A stretch of DNA of 6,051 bases, taken from positions 1 through 6,051 of the forward strand of contig JAHIPG010000359.1 of NCBI GenBank assembly GCA_018894775.1, written 5' to 3'. The position numbers and the translations under genes are program-made. Of the stretch, positions 1 to 5,567 are shown one piece after another; the first letter of the stretch is position 1, and each line of letters opens with the position of its first letter. This DNA comes from Nanobdellota archaeon (GTDB lineage: Archaea; Nanobdellota; Nanobdellia; SCGC-AAA011-G17; VGLX01). The notes beneath the pieces are model-generated. The model was not told the origin of the DNA and did not search any database. It worked only from the letters and a program-made list of their open reading frames with translations.

Positions 1-824
1 ATTATATTCTTATATGCCAAATGGATTGGGCGATTGGTAGGTATCTTATTATTGTTATTTTTGTTTATCTTGTTAAGCATCACAGAAACTATCAAGTTGT
101 CATCAATTATTCCAACTTCATGTACATCAGCACCATCTTGAGGATTATATATGATTCCTGTCTTTGCTTTGATTAAGTGTCCTGTTCCAAAGTATCCTTT
201 GTTGAGAAGTTCAGGTGTTGTATAAGACATTGTTGCATCTGATTTCCTTCTTACATATGGGCTTAGTTTTGAAAAAGAATCATCATAGATATGTCTAAGG
301 CTTGTATTCATGTCATTAGTGCATGTGATGTTGCTTCCGTCAGGATTGAACTTTCTGCTGTACCTAGGTTTATCAAATCCTAATAGGTGGCCAAGCATTG
401 ATTTTTTCATTCCTAAATTCCACATTGAATCGTTTATTGTGGGGATGCTTATCTTATCTGCAAGCATATTTGTTGCTTCGTTGTCAGAGTAGACTATCAT
501 GTAGTGTAGAAGTTGGTTTACAGGAACTTTGGTTCCTTGTGGAAGTTGGGTTATAGGATCCTGTGGTTGTAGTGCGAATTTATGGTCCACTTCCAGCTTT
601 GTATTTGATGTTAGATTTCCTTTCTCTATCTCTTCTAGTAATGTAATCATTATTGGTAATTTGATTATTGATGCTGCCCAGCCTATTTTATCACCGTCAA
701 CATCAACATCAGATTTATCTTGTATATCATAGACGCTTACTTTGATATCTGCATCTATATTATGTTTATCATTGAGATCTTGTATTGTTGATTCTAAGTT
801 TGTTTGTAAATCTTTTTTGTTCAT
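1..824 (-). CDS. Class A beta-lactamase-fold serine hydrolase (3' end outside window)
   Basis: This reading frame stays open from the ATG at 824 to the window edge (274 codons visible), so the C-terminus is missing. It carries the three signature motifs of penicillin-recognising serine hydrolases in the right order and spacing: S52-I-I-K55 (nucleophile and general base) in a GWAASIIKLPIM helix, S113-D114-N115, and K221-T222-G223. The stretch around 165-180 (SNITCTNDMNTSLRHIY) matches the conserved NxTTxxDM segment of the Beta-lactamase2 family. I see no ExxxN omega-loop pair (Glu166/Asn170 in class A enzymes), which argues against an efficient beta-lactamase and for a DD-peptidase, transpeptidase, esterase or amidase. 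The N-terminus is hydrophilic, with no signal peptide or membrane segment. The start is the first ATG after an in-frame stop at 860-858, preceded by a weak purine-rich AGAAGGGA site, and it overlaps the TGA of the preceding tiny frame as ATGA. It is the last gene of the operon seen here. The fold is well supported; the substrate is unknown. Confidence 0.88.
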   Translation of the reverse strand, partial: MNKKDLQTNLESTIQDLNDKHNIDADIKVSVYDIQDKSDVDVDGDKIGWAASIIKLPIMITLLEEIEKGNLTSNTKLEVDHKFALQPQDPITQLPQGTKVPVNQLLHYMIVYSDNEATNMLADKISIPTINDSMWNLGMKKSMLGHLLGFDKPRYSRKFNPDGSNITCTNDMNTSLRHIYDDSFSKLSPYVRRKSDATMSYTTPELLNKGYFGTGHLIKAKTGIIYNPQDGADVHEVGIIDDNLIVSVMLNKINKNNNNKIPTNRPIHLAYKNI

Positions 825-908
825 TTTTTTTGTCCCTTCTCGAATTTTATCTTGTATTCATCGTAACTCTTGGTCTTCCCAAAATTTTCCGTAGTTCAAC
901 TCTTTCAT
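821..908 (-). pseudogene. Tiny coupled ORF interrupted by an apparent +1 shift (28 aa if restored)
   Basis: The ATG at 908 overlaps the TGA of the upstream gene as ATGA, the junction style of this operon. As written, its frame gives 16 residues (MKELNYGKFWEDQELR) and stops at 860-858. From 895 a second frame is open, rich in charged residues (NFGKTKSYDEYKIKFEKGQ), and its TGA at 823-821 overlaps the next ATG, again as ATGA. Skipping one base in the run AAAATTTTGGG (888-878) joins the two into MKELNYGKFG followed by the charged tail, 28 residues with overlaps at both ends. It could be a decayed or mis-sequenced small gene, a programmed +1 shift, or chance. No family is recognised. The coordinates cover the restored frame; the intact part is 858-908. 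Confidence 0.35.
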
Positions 909-2134
909 TCTTTAAGTTTTTCCTTTATTTCTTCTTTTAGCTGTTTAGGATTTGCCCATTTGACATCTTCATCTGGTTTATGTGAGAATCTGAAATTAAT
1001 CGGAAGATTGATTATGGCCTGTTGTTTTACAGCATTCCAATCAGAGTATATCATCCCTTTTAATGAGTATGTACCTCCATTCATCAAGGCTATGAGATCT
1101 TCTTTACCGTCATCATTGACGTCTGCGAGTTTAAAATCTTTATATTTGGATATCCGTAAATTATGTGTGCTTCTTATGGTATGGTCTTGGTCAGTGGTCA
1201 TAATTTTTATCTGTTCCCCATCTCCTACAGCAAAATATTCATCAGTAAGCGTTATTTTGGCTGTTTGTTCTACCATGTTTTTGAAAAGATCTTTTGCTAT
1301 TCCGGTTCTTATCAGTGATTCAAGATCTTCCCATAGTTTAGGATCTTTTTCTTTTTTTCCAAGTAGTTCTACATTTTTCTCGTTAATAAGAAGAATCCCA
1401 AATGGCGTGTTTCTGATTGGCTTAGCTACGTATTCTTCATCTCCACTTGTGAATACTGTTTTTAATTTATCAGACCCTTTCTCTTTTAGTAGCAGTTGGT
1501 CTTCTTGTGCTATGTAAGCTTGTCCATCAGAGAGATCAAAAACGTCGTAAACATTTTCAATTTCTTTTTCTAATGTAGATTCTCTTATGTTAAGTTTGTA
1601 GAGAGTTTTATTCTTTTTGTCTAGGATCCTATCTAATGATGGTAAATATTTTAATTCCCATCCTAATTTTGATTTGCTTGAGAACGTTTTTCCATATAGT
1701 GGGTTAGAGTTCCAATATTTTCTTGACATGGAGTCATAAGAAGAGATTAAGAGATCATTTCTGTTTAATCTATATGCTATTTTTCTTTCAGATTCGAAAC
1801 CAGAAAATCTTATGTGTTCATTACTCTCTCCTAGTACAATTTCCCTTAATCTGTCCATGTGGTCATAGTCTCTTTCATCAAAATCGTCTATTACTCCCGG
1901 ATGTTCTTTGAGGTATTTTAGGGCAGCGGCGTTTATAGTTTTCCTGTCTATTTTATCTCCTTCAGTTTGAATTATTGCTTTAGCTGTATAGAAATCTTCT
2001 TTCTTTCTTAACTCTTCATTAGACCATAAAGCGCAGTATGCTGTTACTGCTGTTATTAATGTTGCATACGCTAAATCAAGTATCTTTTTTGCTGTTCTTC
2101 TGTTTGTCATCCGGTCTATTATTGTCCTTTTCAT
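905..2134 (-). CDS. Single-pass membrane protein with large extracytoplasmic FG-GAP/VCBS-like domain
   Basis: This 409-residue protein has a short basic N-terminus (KRTIIDRMTNRRTAKK), one predicted membrane segment at about residues 18-37 and a long polar remainder, giving a predicted N-in/C-out topology. Residues 336-350 read LADVNDDGKEDLIAL: a DxNxDGxxD loop (D338, N340, D342, D346) followed by hydrophobic residues, as in FG-GAP/VCBS calcium-binding repeats of beta-propeller and integrin-like surface proteins. Only one clear copy is visible. Residues about 190-260 alternate polar and hydrophobic positions in a beta-rich pattern that may be diverged blades; this is inference. The C-terminus is a charged helix (KQLKEEIKEKLKE). 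The ATG shares ATGA with the end of the amidoligase gene, implying translational coupling, and the TGA overlaps a tiny downstream ORF. No enzyme motif is recognised. A plausible role is surface binding or scaffolding for its operon partners. Confidence 0.82.
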   Translation of the reverse strand: MKRTIIDRMTNRRTAKKILDLAYATLITAVTAYCALWSNEELRKKEDFYTAKAIIQTEGDKIDRKTINAAALKYLKEHPGVIDDFDERDYDHMDRLREIVLGESNEHIRFSGFESERKIAYRLNRNDLLISSYDSMSRKYWNSNPLYGKTFSSKSKLGWELKYLPSLDRILDKKNKTLYKLNIRESTLEKEIENVYDVFDLSDGQAYIAQEDQLLLKEKGSDKLKTVFTSGDEEYVAKPIRNTPFGILLINEKNVELLGKKEKDPKLWEDLESLIRTGIAKDLFKNMVEQTAKITLTDEYFAVGDGEQIKIMTTDQDHTIRSTHNLRISKYKDFKLADVNDDGKEDLIALMNGGTYSLKGMIYSDWNAVKQQAIINLPINFRFSHKPDEDVKWANPKQLKEEIKEKLKE

Positions 2135-3729
2135 TTTAAATCAGGGTATATTCTAAAATCGTTTTCTGGGCCTGGCTCTTCTAATTGATCTATTGCCTGT
2201 TGGCTTTGTTGGTATTCTTTTACTATCCGTTCTGCTTCCAGAATCGGTTTTACCCCTTGATAGTATGCTGCTCCTGCTGTTAGTAATATGAACATACCGG
2301 CTGCTGCTATACTCCATCTTCTGATGTGATAGGTCCATAATCTTTTACTATTAACCTCTGCCAATAGTGCTTGAGGCAGGTTGGTCTTTATTAGCAAGTC
2401 TGTTGAGTCATCTTTTTCAAGGTTATATTCCATATATTTTTTTTTGATTATGTTCTTAATTTCTCCAGGTTTTATATGGCTTAGGTCTTCTGATAGTTTG
2501 AGATCTGGTAGTTTTGGATTCAGGAATTTTCCATATTCGTATATTTTATCTATTCCTTTTATAGCCTCATAAGTTGTTTTTTTTACTAGTTCTTTTAAAT
2601 CAGACCTTTTTTCTAGCTCACCGAATTCAGGTCCGTTTTTGAGCACTTCATCAGTAAGGTTTAGGAGTATTATATCCCAAGACATCCTTTCCATCCTGTT
2701 TTTCCTTTGTTTGGGTATTTCTCCTAATAGTATTCCTTCTAATGGTACTTTTCTTAGCTTATTGCTTGCTCTTAATATTTGCCCTGGATTTTTGGGGTGA
2801 TCAACTTCTACTGGTAAGAATGTCTTGTGTGATTTTGCGTTTATTGAGAGTAGGTGTGCGAAATATTTGAACTTGTCATATTCTAGTTCTTTTCTTCCTG
2901 AGATGAAGTCTTCCAGATTCTGTACTTCTTCTTTTGTTCCTAGTACTTTTACATATGGTTCTATCCATTGGTAGAAAAGTTCGAGGTATTGTTGGACCTG
3001 TATTTTTCCTTGGAATTGTGGTAGGATTATTCTTTTTTTATTATAATGAGGATAATATTGAAGAATGATTTTATCATATCTTCCGTCCGGTAGGAAGTTA
3101 TATGTCTTCTTACCTATCCTGAATTTTTTTCTCGGCAGTTTGAATGGTGTGTTTCCTTCGTAATCGAATGCGTATGAGTATGCTCCTGCCATCAGTGCTG
3201 TTGCTCTTATCTGGTCCTCATTGATTATAGAATCACCCATTAGTTCATATCTGTTCTGGCTCTTGTATTTTTTTCTTACAGTTATTCCTGTGGATAAAGG
3301 TGTTTGTCCAAAAAGATGGAAGGGTACTGCTATTCCTTCATAGAATTCTTTTTTCCCTAATTCTTGTGTTTCGTCAGAGGTTAGGTTCCAGTGCATTGAG
3401 TAGCCTGTTAAGTCATAGTCTGGTACGCTTGTTATTAGTCTATCTCTTCCTAACATCAGAAGATCTGTTACTCTTGTTGCGAATCCTTTTGTTAAGGGTA
3501 TGGGAGGTGTTACTATTTCGACTTCTTTTATGTCTACATAGAATGCGTTTCCATTTTCGCTTCTTACTGAGGTTTTTGTATTTTTATAATCAGTATCTCT
3601 TTCGAGTTTTTCAAAATTATCATTGAAGTTAAGTTCTTTTCCGTGTGCAAATGTTGTGAATTCATTCTCTAGCCCGATATATTTTTGAGGAGCTACTCCT
3701 CCATACCATTTGCTTATTTTTTTTGTCAT
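2131..3729 (-). CDS. Putative GS-like COOH-NH2 amidoligase with C-terminal membrane anchor
   Basis: This 532-residue protein has N-terminal features resembling the glutamine-synthetase-like amidoligase superfamily (Amidoligase_2 type), which joins amines to carboxylates using ATP. They are, in order: G19-L-E21-N-E23, the GxExE metal-binding strand; an NGNAFYVD segment near 59-66 in the place of the usual DGS region; E69-V-E71-I-V-T-P-P, matching the family ExxSPPL motif; and G109-Y-S-M-H113-W-N, matching the xxHVH strand. The middle (about 130-460) is basic and mixed alpha/beta with no recognised domain. A hydrophobic segment at about 472-491, preceded by HIRRW, is a probable membrane anchor. 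That would place the ligase in the cytoplasm with a tail of about 40 residues outside. I chose the ATG at 3729, one base after the amidase stop, over a TTG at 3738 that would overlap it. The TGA is fused to the next ATG. The assignment rests on motif recognition by eye; product and substrates are unknown. Confidence 0.68.
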   Translation of the reverse strand: MTKKISKWYGGVAPQKYIGLENEFTTFAHGKELNFNDNFEKLERDTDYKNTKTSVRSENGNAFYVDIKEVEIVTPPIPLTKGFATRVTDLLMLGRDRLITSVPDYDLTGYSMHWNLTSDETQELGKKEFYEGIAVPFHLFGQTPLSTGITVRKKYKSQNRYELMGDSIINEDQIRATALMAGAYSYAFDYEGNTPFKLPRKKFRIGKKTYNFLPDGRYDKIILQYYPHYNKKRIILPQFQGKIQVQQYLELFYQWIEPYVKVLGTKEEVQNLEDFISGRKELEYDKFKYFAHLLSINAKSHKTFLPVEVDHPKNPGQILRASNKLRKVPLEGILLGEIPKQRKNRMERMSWDIILLNLTDEVLKNGPEFGELEKRSDLKELVKKTTYEAIKGIDKIYEYGKFLNPKLPDLKLSEDLSHIKPGEIKNIIKKKYMEYNLEKDDSTDLLIKTNLPQALLAEVNSKRLWTYHIRRWSIAAAGMFILLTAGAAYYQGVKPILEAERIVKEYQQSQQAIDQLEEPGPENDFRIYPDLK

Positions 3730-3730
3730 T

Positions 3731-4315
3731 TTATACAAAATAGTGAAATATTTCTCCTGGGCAGTTGTTGAAATTTCTCAATCTTATTTTCAAAAATTTA
3801 TAATTATTTGGCAGTGTTTCACTAAACTCAAACATATCTTTTTTTATTTCTTGTGATAGTTTTTCGTTCACAAGTTCTATTGTTTCTGGAAATTTTTTGT
3901 CAATCTTGTTCATTCTTAATAGTTTGTTTATATGTTCTGTCTGTGCTAGTGTGTGTGGTATGATTTCTATTTCTGGATATTTTTCTTGTATGTGTTTTAT
4001 CACATATTTTCCTAGATGTACTTTCATTTCATCTATATCATTATTTTCTTTGTAGAATGATAGCGCGATTGATCTTGAGTTGAATCCTTTTGCGTGTGCT
4101 CCTCGTTTGTCGAAAGGTCTTGCTTGATATATCCTATTTGAGTTTGATACAAATAGGTGGTATCCTATTCCTTCCCATCCGTTCTTGTATTTGTGTAGCA
4201 TAAGAAGGTCTGCAAAGTCTGGATAGCTTTTGTTTGCATGTATAATTAGATATTTTGGACTGTTCTTGCTAAGCCCTTCTACATTAGTAGTATGTATTTT
4301 ATTTTCTATGTTCAT
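3731..4315 (-). CDS. Amidase_2/PGRP-fold zinc amidase (N-acetylmuramoyl-L-alanine amidase-like)
   Basis: This 194-residue protein has the core of the Amidase_2/peptidoglycan-recognition fold (T7 lysozyme, AmpD). YLIIHANKS supplies the first zinc ligand, H26. GWEGIGYHLFVSNSNRIYQARPF (46-68) is the typical W-x-x-I-G-Y-H-F-x-I...G-R-I-Y-x-x-R-P block, with Y52 at the catalytic tyrosine position of T7 lysozyme. GAHAKGFNSRSI (72-83) is the hallmark GAHAxGxNxxSI motif. H121 (IIPHT) and C185 (NCPGEIF) are the likely second and third ligands, the latter matching the CPG motif of the T7 lysozyme/PGRP branch. About 63 residues, mostly helix-like, separate them, where close relatives have about 8-10. 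No signal peptide or membrane segment is visible. Known members hydrolyse the muramoyl-alanine amide of peptidoglycan; here the substrate is uncertain because archaea generally lack murein. It is the first gene of the - strand operon, directly behind a good promoter. Confidence 0.87.
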   Translation of the reverse strand: MNIENKIHTTNVEGLSKNSPKYLIIHANKSYPDFADLLMLHKYKNGWEGIGYHLFVSNSNRIYQARPFDKRGAHAKGFNSRSIALSFYKENNDIDEMKVHLGKYVIKHIQEKYPEIEIIPHTLAQTEHINKLLRMNKIDKKFPETIELVNEKLSQEIKKDMFEFSETLPNNYKFLKIRLRNFNNCPGEIFHYFV

Positions 4316-4365
4316 CTTAATCGTTTTTCGCCCAAATTAATTGGTTACTACTACACAGTAAATAC

Positions 4366-4380
4366 TATTTAAACCTTTCG
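4366..4380 (-). promoter_or_regulatory. BRE/TATA promoter of the amidase-amidoligase operon
   Basis: On the - strand this reads CGAAAGG followed by TTTAAATA, a strong match to an archaeal BRE plus TATA box. Transcription would begin about 25 bases downstream, near 4343, giving a leader of roughly 28 bases before the ATG at 4315. No clear Shine-Dalgarno site is visible in that leader. No equally good promoter was seen between the later genes, so this one probably drives the whole operon. Confidence 0.7.
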
Positions 4381-4461
4381 TTAAGCCGTATACTACCCAG
4401 ATTCTACAGCCAAAAGGCTTAAAAAGTGTTAAAATTCAGAATAATAAGACAGAAATTTAAA

Positions 4462-4479
4462 CAGAAAAGTTTAAAAAAT
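4462..4479 (+). promoter_or_regulatory. BRE/TATA promoter of the L37Ae-RpoP-prefoldin unit
   Basis: CAGAAAAG followed by TTTAAAAAAT has BRE/TATA form. The box starts 33 bases before the L37Ae ATG at 4503, so the expected start site falls within a few bases of that ATG. No ribosome binding site precedes the ATG, which fits a leaderless or nearly leaderless message. Weaker TATA-like stretches lie upstream at 4419-4426 (after CAAAAGGC) and 4454-4461. Confidence 0.6.
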
Positions 4480-4502
4480 CAATCTTGTTTAAACTTTAGA
4501 AA

Positions 4503-4712
4503 ATGGCAACCAAGAAAGTAGGCTCAGCAGGACGATTTGGGGCAAGATACGGACAAAAGATTAGAAAGAAAATCGCAGCCATAGAGAAAAAGCAGAAAGG
4601 TTGGCATAAATGTCCTTATTGCGCTAAGTTCAAAGTGAAAAGGGTAGCTACTGGTATTTGGGAATGTAGAGGTTGCAATTCTAAATTTACAGGAAAAGCT
4701 TATGAGGTATAA
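4503..4712 (+). CDS. rpl37ae: 50S ribosomal protein L37Ae (eL43)
   Basis: This 69-residue basic protein of the large ribosomal subunit begins MATKKVGSAGRFGARYG, the characteristic L37Ae N-terminus, and has a C2C2 zinc ribbon formed by C37/C40 (CPYC) and C55/C58 (CRGC). It ends soon after the FTGKAYEV segment, so it sits at the short end for the family, without the usual proline/threonine-rich tail. It is the first gene of the housekeeping unit, probably translated from a leaderless transcript, and its last codons contain the GAGGT site that serves RpoP. The zinc ribbon assigns it to the archaeal/eukaryotic family with little doubt. Confidence 0.97.
   Translation: MATKKVGSAGRFGARYGQKIRKKIAAIEKKQKGWHKCPYCAKFKVKRVATGIWECRGCNSKFTGKAYEV
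4704..4708 (+). promoter_or_regulatory. Shine-Dalgarno site for RpoP inside the L37Ae end
   Basis: GAGGT lies within the last codons of L37Ae, six bases before the RpoP ATG at 4715. It supports this start for the very short RpoP gene and points to translational coupling. Confidence 0.6.
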
Positions 4713-4714
4713 AA

Positions 4715-4885
4715 ATGGTAGAAAAAGTTGCAAAAGCTACAAAAGTCAAAACATATCATTGTTTTTATTGTGACGCAAAGATCAACATAAAGGAGTATTT
4801 GAAGAAAAAAGTCAGATGCCCTTATTGCGGTAGCAAAATTCTTTATAAGCAAAGGACTGCTAATGCAAAAGTTAAGGCGGTATAA
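4715..4885 (+). CDS. rpoP: DNA-directed RNA polymerase subunit P (RpoP/Rpb12-like)
   Basis: This 56-residue protein is the small zinc-ribbon subunit of archaeal RNA polymerase, equivalent to eukaryotic Rpb12, which helps hold the assembled core and open the promoter. It has C16-F-Y-C19 and C35-P-Y-C38-G paired cysteines, followed by SKILYKQR, matching the conserved VRCPYCGxRILYKxR signature. The first 14 residues (MVEKVAKATKVKTY) form a longer lysine-rich lead than the shortest archaeal homologues have. It starts two bases after the L37Ae stop, with GAGGT upstream, and ends two bases before prefoldin beta. Placement beside L37Ae and prefoldin is a known archaeal gene neighbourhood. Confidence 0.94.
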   Translation: MVEKVAKATKVKTYHCFYCDAKINIKEYLKKKVRCPYCGSKILYKQRTANAKVKAV

Positions 4886-4887
4886 AG

Positions 4888-5226
4888 ATGGAAGATGATA
4901 AGAAAGCAACAGAAGAGAAGATAGGACAGTTACAACTTATGGAACAAAATTTGCAAAACTTTATCATGCAGAAGCAGAAATTCCAGACTCAATTATTTGA
5001 GGTTGACAACGCTCTGAAAGAGTTGGGATTAAGTAAAGATAAGGCTTACAAGATTGTGGGGACTGTAATGATAGCATCCAAAAGAGAGGATCTAATAAAA
5101 GAGCTAAAAGAGAAGAAATCAGTTCTCGAGTTAAGAATTAGGACTATTGAAAAGCAAGAGAAATCGCTTAAAGATAAGGCAACTGAAATGCAGACTGAAA
5201 TCATGTCCAGTCTCAAAAAGAAATAA
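4888..5226 (+). CDS. pfdB: Prefoldin subunit beta
   Basis: This 112-residue cytoplasmic protein is the beta subunit of the hexameric chaperone prefoldin (two alpha, four beta), which captures unfolded proteins in coiled-coil tentacles and passes them to the thermosome. The sequence shows an N-terminal coiled coil (about 5-45), a short beta-hairpin region with the family signature AYKIVGTVMIAS (53-64), and a C-terminal coiled coil (67-110) containing KELKEKKSVLELRIRTIEKQE-like heptads. The length is typical. The start lies two bases after the RpoP stop, with GGCGGT just upstream as a possible ribosome site. In several archaeal lineages a KEOPS Pcc1 gene sits between RpoP and prefoldin beta; it is absent here. 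Confidence 0.96.
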   Translation: MEDDKKATEEKIGQLQLMEQNLQNFIMQKQKFQTQLFEVDNALKELGLSKDKAYKIVGTVMIASKREDLIKELKEKKSVLELRIRTIEKQEKSLKDKATEMQTEIMSSLKKK

Positions 5227-5243
5227 CTCAAAAAAATTAAGAA

Positions 5244-5251
5244 GGGGGGAG
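5244..5251 (+). promoter_or_regulatory. Ribosome binding site of the UPF0147 gene
   Basis: GGGGGGAG ends nine bases before the ATG at 5261 and fixes that start. A longer open frame reaching back to 5147 inside prefoldin beta is spurious by comparison. Confidence 0.6.
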
Positions 5252-5260
5252 TGTGTTAAA

Positions 5261-5509
5261 ATGTCTCAGAATATCATAAATGCAATAGACTTACTTGGAG
5301 AGATAGAACAGGATTCTACTGTTCCAAAAAACATCCGTGCTAGAATTAAGAGTGCGATGGATGTTTTAGAAGAGAAAGAGAGCGATGCTGCAGTTAAGAC
5401 AGACAAAGCTCTAGAGGAGCTAGATATCATTTCGGAAGATTCAAACATGCCAATGTATACGAGAACTCAGATATACCAGATAGTCAGCCTATTAGAGAGC
5501 AGCGAATAG
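5261..5509 (+). CDS. UPF0147 family protein
   Basis: This 82-residue protein belongs to the archaeal uncharacterised family UPF0147. It has the family's two repeated helix-turn signatures: EQDSTVPKNIRARI (16-29) and SEDSNMPMYTRTQIYQIVSLLES (58-80), each an acidic-polar-P turn before a helix. It is short, acidic, predicted all-helical and cytoplasmic. The ATG at 5261 is preceded by a strong purine-rich site. The gene follows prefoldin beta by 34 bases with no convincing TATA box between, so it probably shares that transcript. Its function is unknown, although it recurs with translation, transcription and chaperone genes in archaea. Confidence 0.93.
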   Translation: MSQNIINAIDLLGEIEQDSTVPKNIRARIKSAMDVLEEKESDAAVKTDKALEELDIISEDSNMPMYTRTQIYQIVSLLESSE

Positions 5510-5522
5510 AAATATTTATAAA
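5507..5522 (+). promoter_or_regulatory. TATA promoter of SepF
   Basis: TTTATAAA at 5515-5522, preceded by an A-rich BRE-like stretch that overlaps the UPF0147 stop, would start transcription near 5545. That leaves a leader of about 23 bases holding the ribosome binding site. A second TATA-like box, TATAAAAT at 5538-5545, is less likely because its message would begin at or near the ATG and exclude that site. Confidence 0.6.
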
Positions 5523-5525
5523 TTA

Positions 5526-5538
5526 AGGTAAATTACCT
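5526..5538 (+). repeat. Small palindrome in the SepF promoter (possible operator)
   Basis: AGGTAA-A-TTACCT is a perfect 6-base inverted repeat with a one-base centre. It lies just downstream of the TATA box and before the predicted start site, where a bound regulator would block the polymerase. The palindrome is seen directly; a regulatory role is inference. Confidence 0.35.
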
Positions 5539-5552
5539 ATAAAATAGCAAAC

Positions 5553-5558
5553 GGAGGT
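5553..5558 (+). promoter_or_regulatory. Shine-Dalgarno site of SepF
   Basis: GGAGGT lies nine bases before the ATG at 5568. It is the best ribosome binding site in the window and fixes the SepF start. It contrasts with the site-less L37Ae start. Confidence 0.8.
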
Positions 5559-5567
5559 AACAATAAA

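Noticed and set aside
310..732. Two + strand frames of 60 and 67 codons
   Set aside because: They are antisense to the serine hydrolase, whose SxxK/SDN/KTG motifs prove the coding strand.
821..907. Reading TGA as an amino acid to extend the 409-residue protein to 821
   Set aside because: The tail is in frame, but two TGAs would need recoding, and TGA clearly ends the amidoligase gene at an ATGA junction. A small split ORF is the simpler explanation.
870..1517. Long open frame on the + strand (215 codons)
   Set aside because: It lies wholly opposite the membrane-protein gene, is Ser/Phe-rich as expected for the complement of a Lys/Glu-rich gene, and has no start signals or recognisable domain.
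3300..3626. Leu-rich + strand frame of 108 codons resembling a membrane protein
   Set aside because: It is antisense to the amidoligase motifs; its leucine content comes from complementing Lys/Glu codons.
3730..3738. Upstream TTG start for the amidoligase, overlapping the amidase end
   Set aside because: The ATG at 3729, one base after the amidase stop, is the better codon and adds no missing domain residues.
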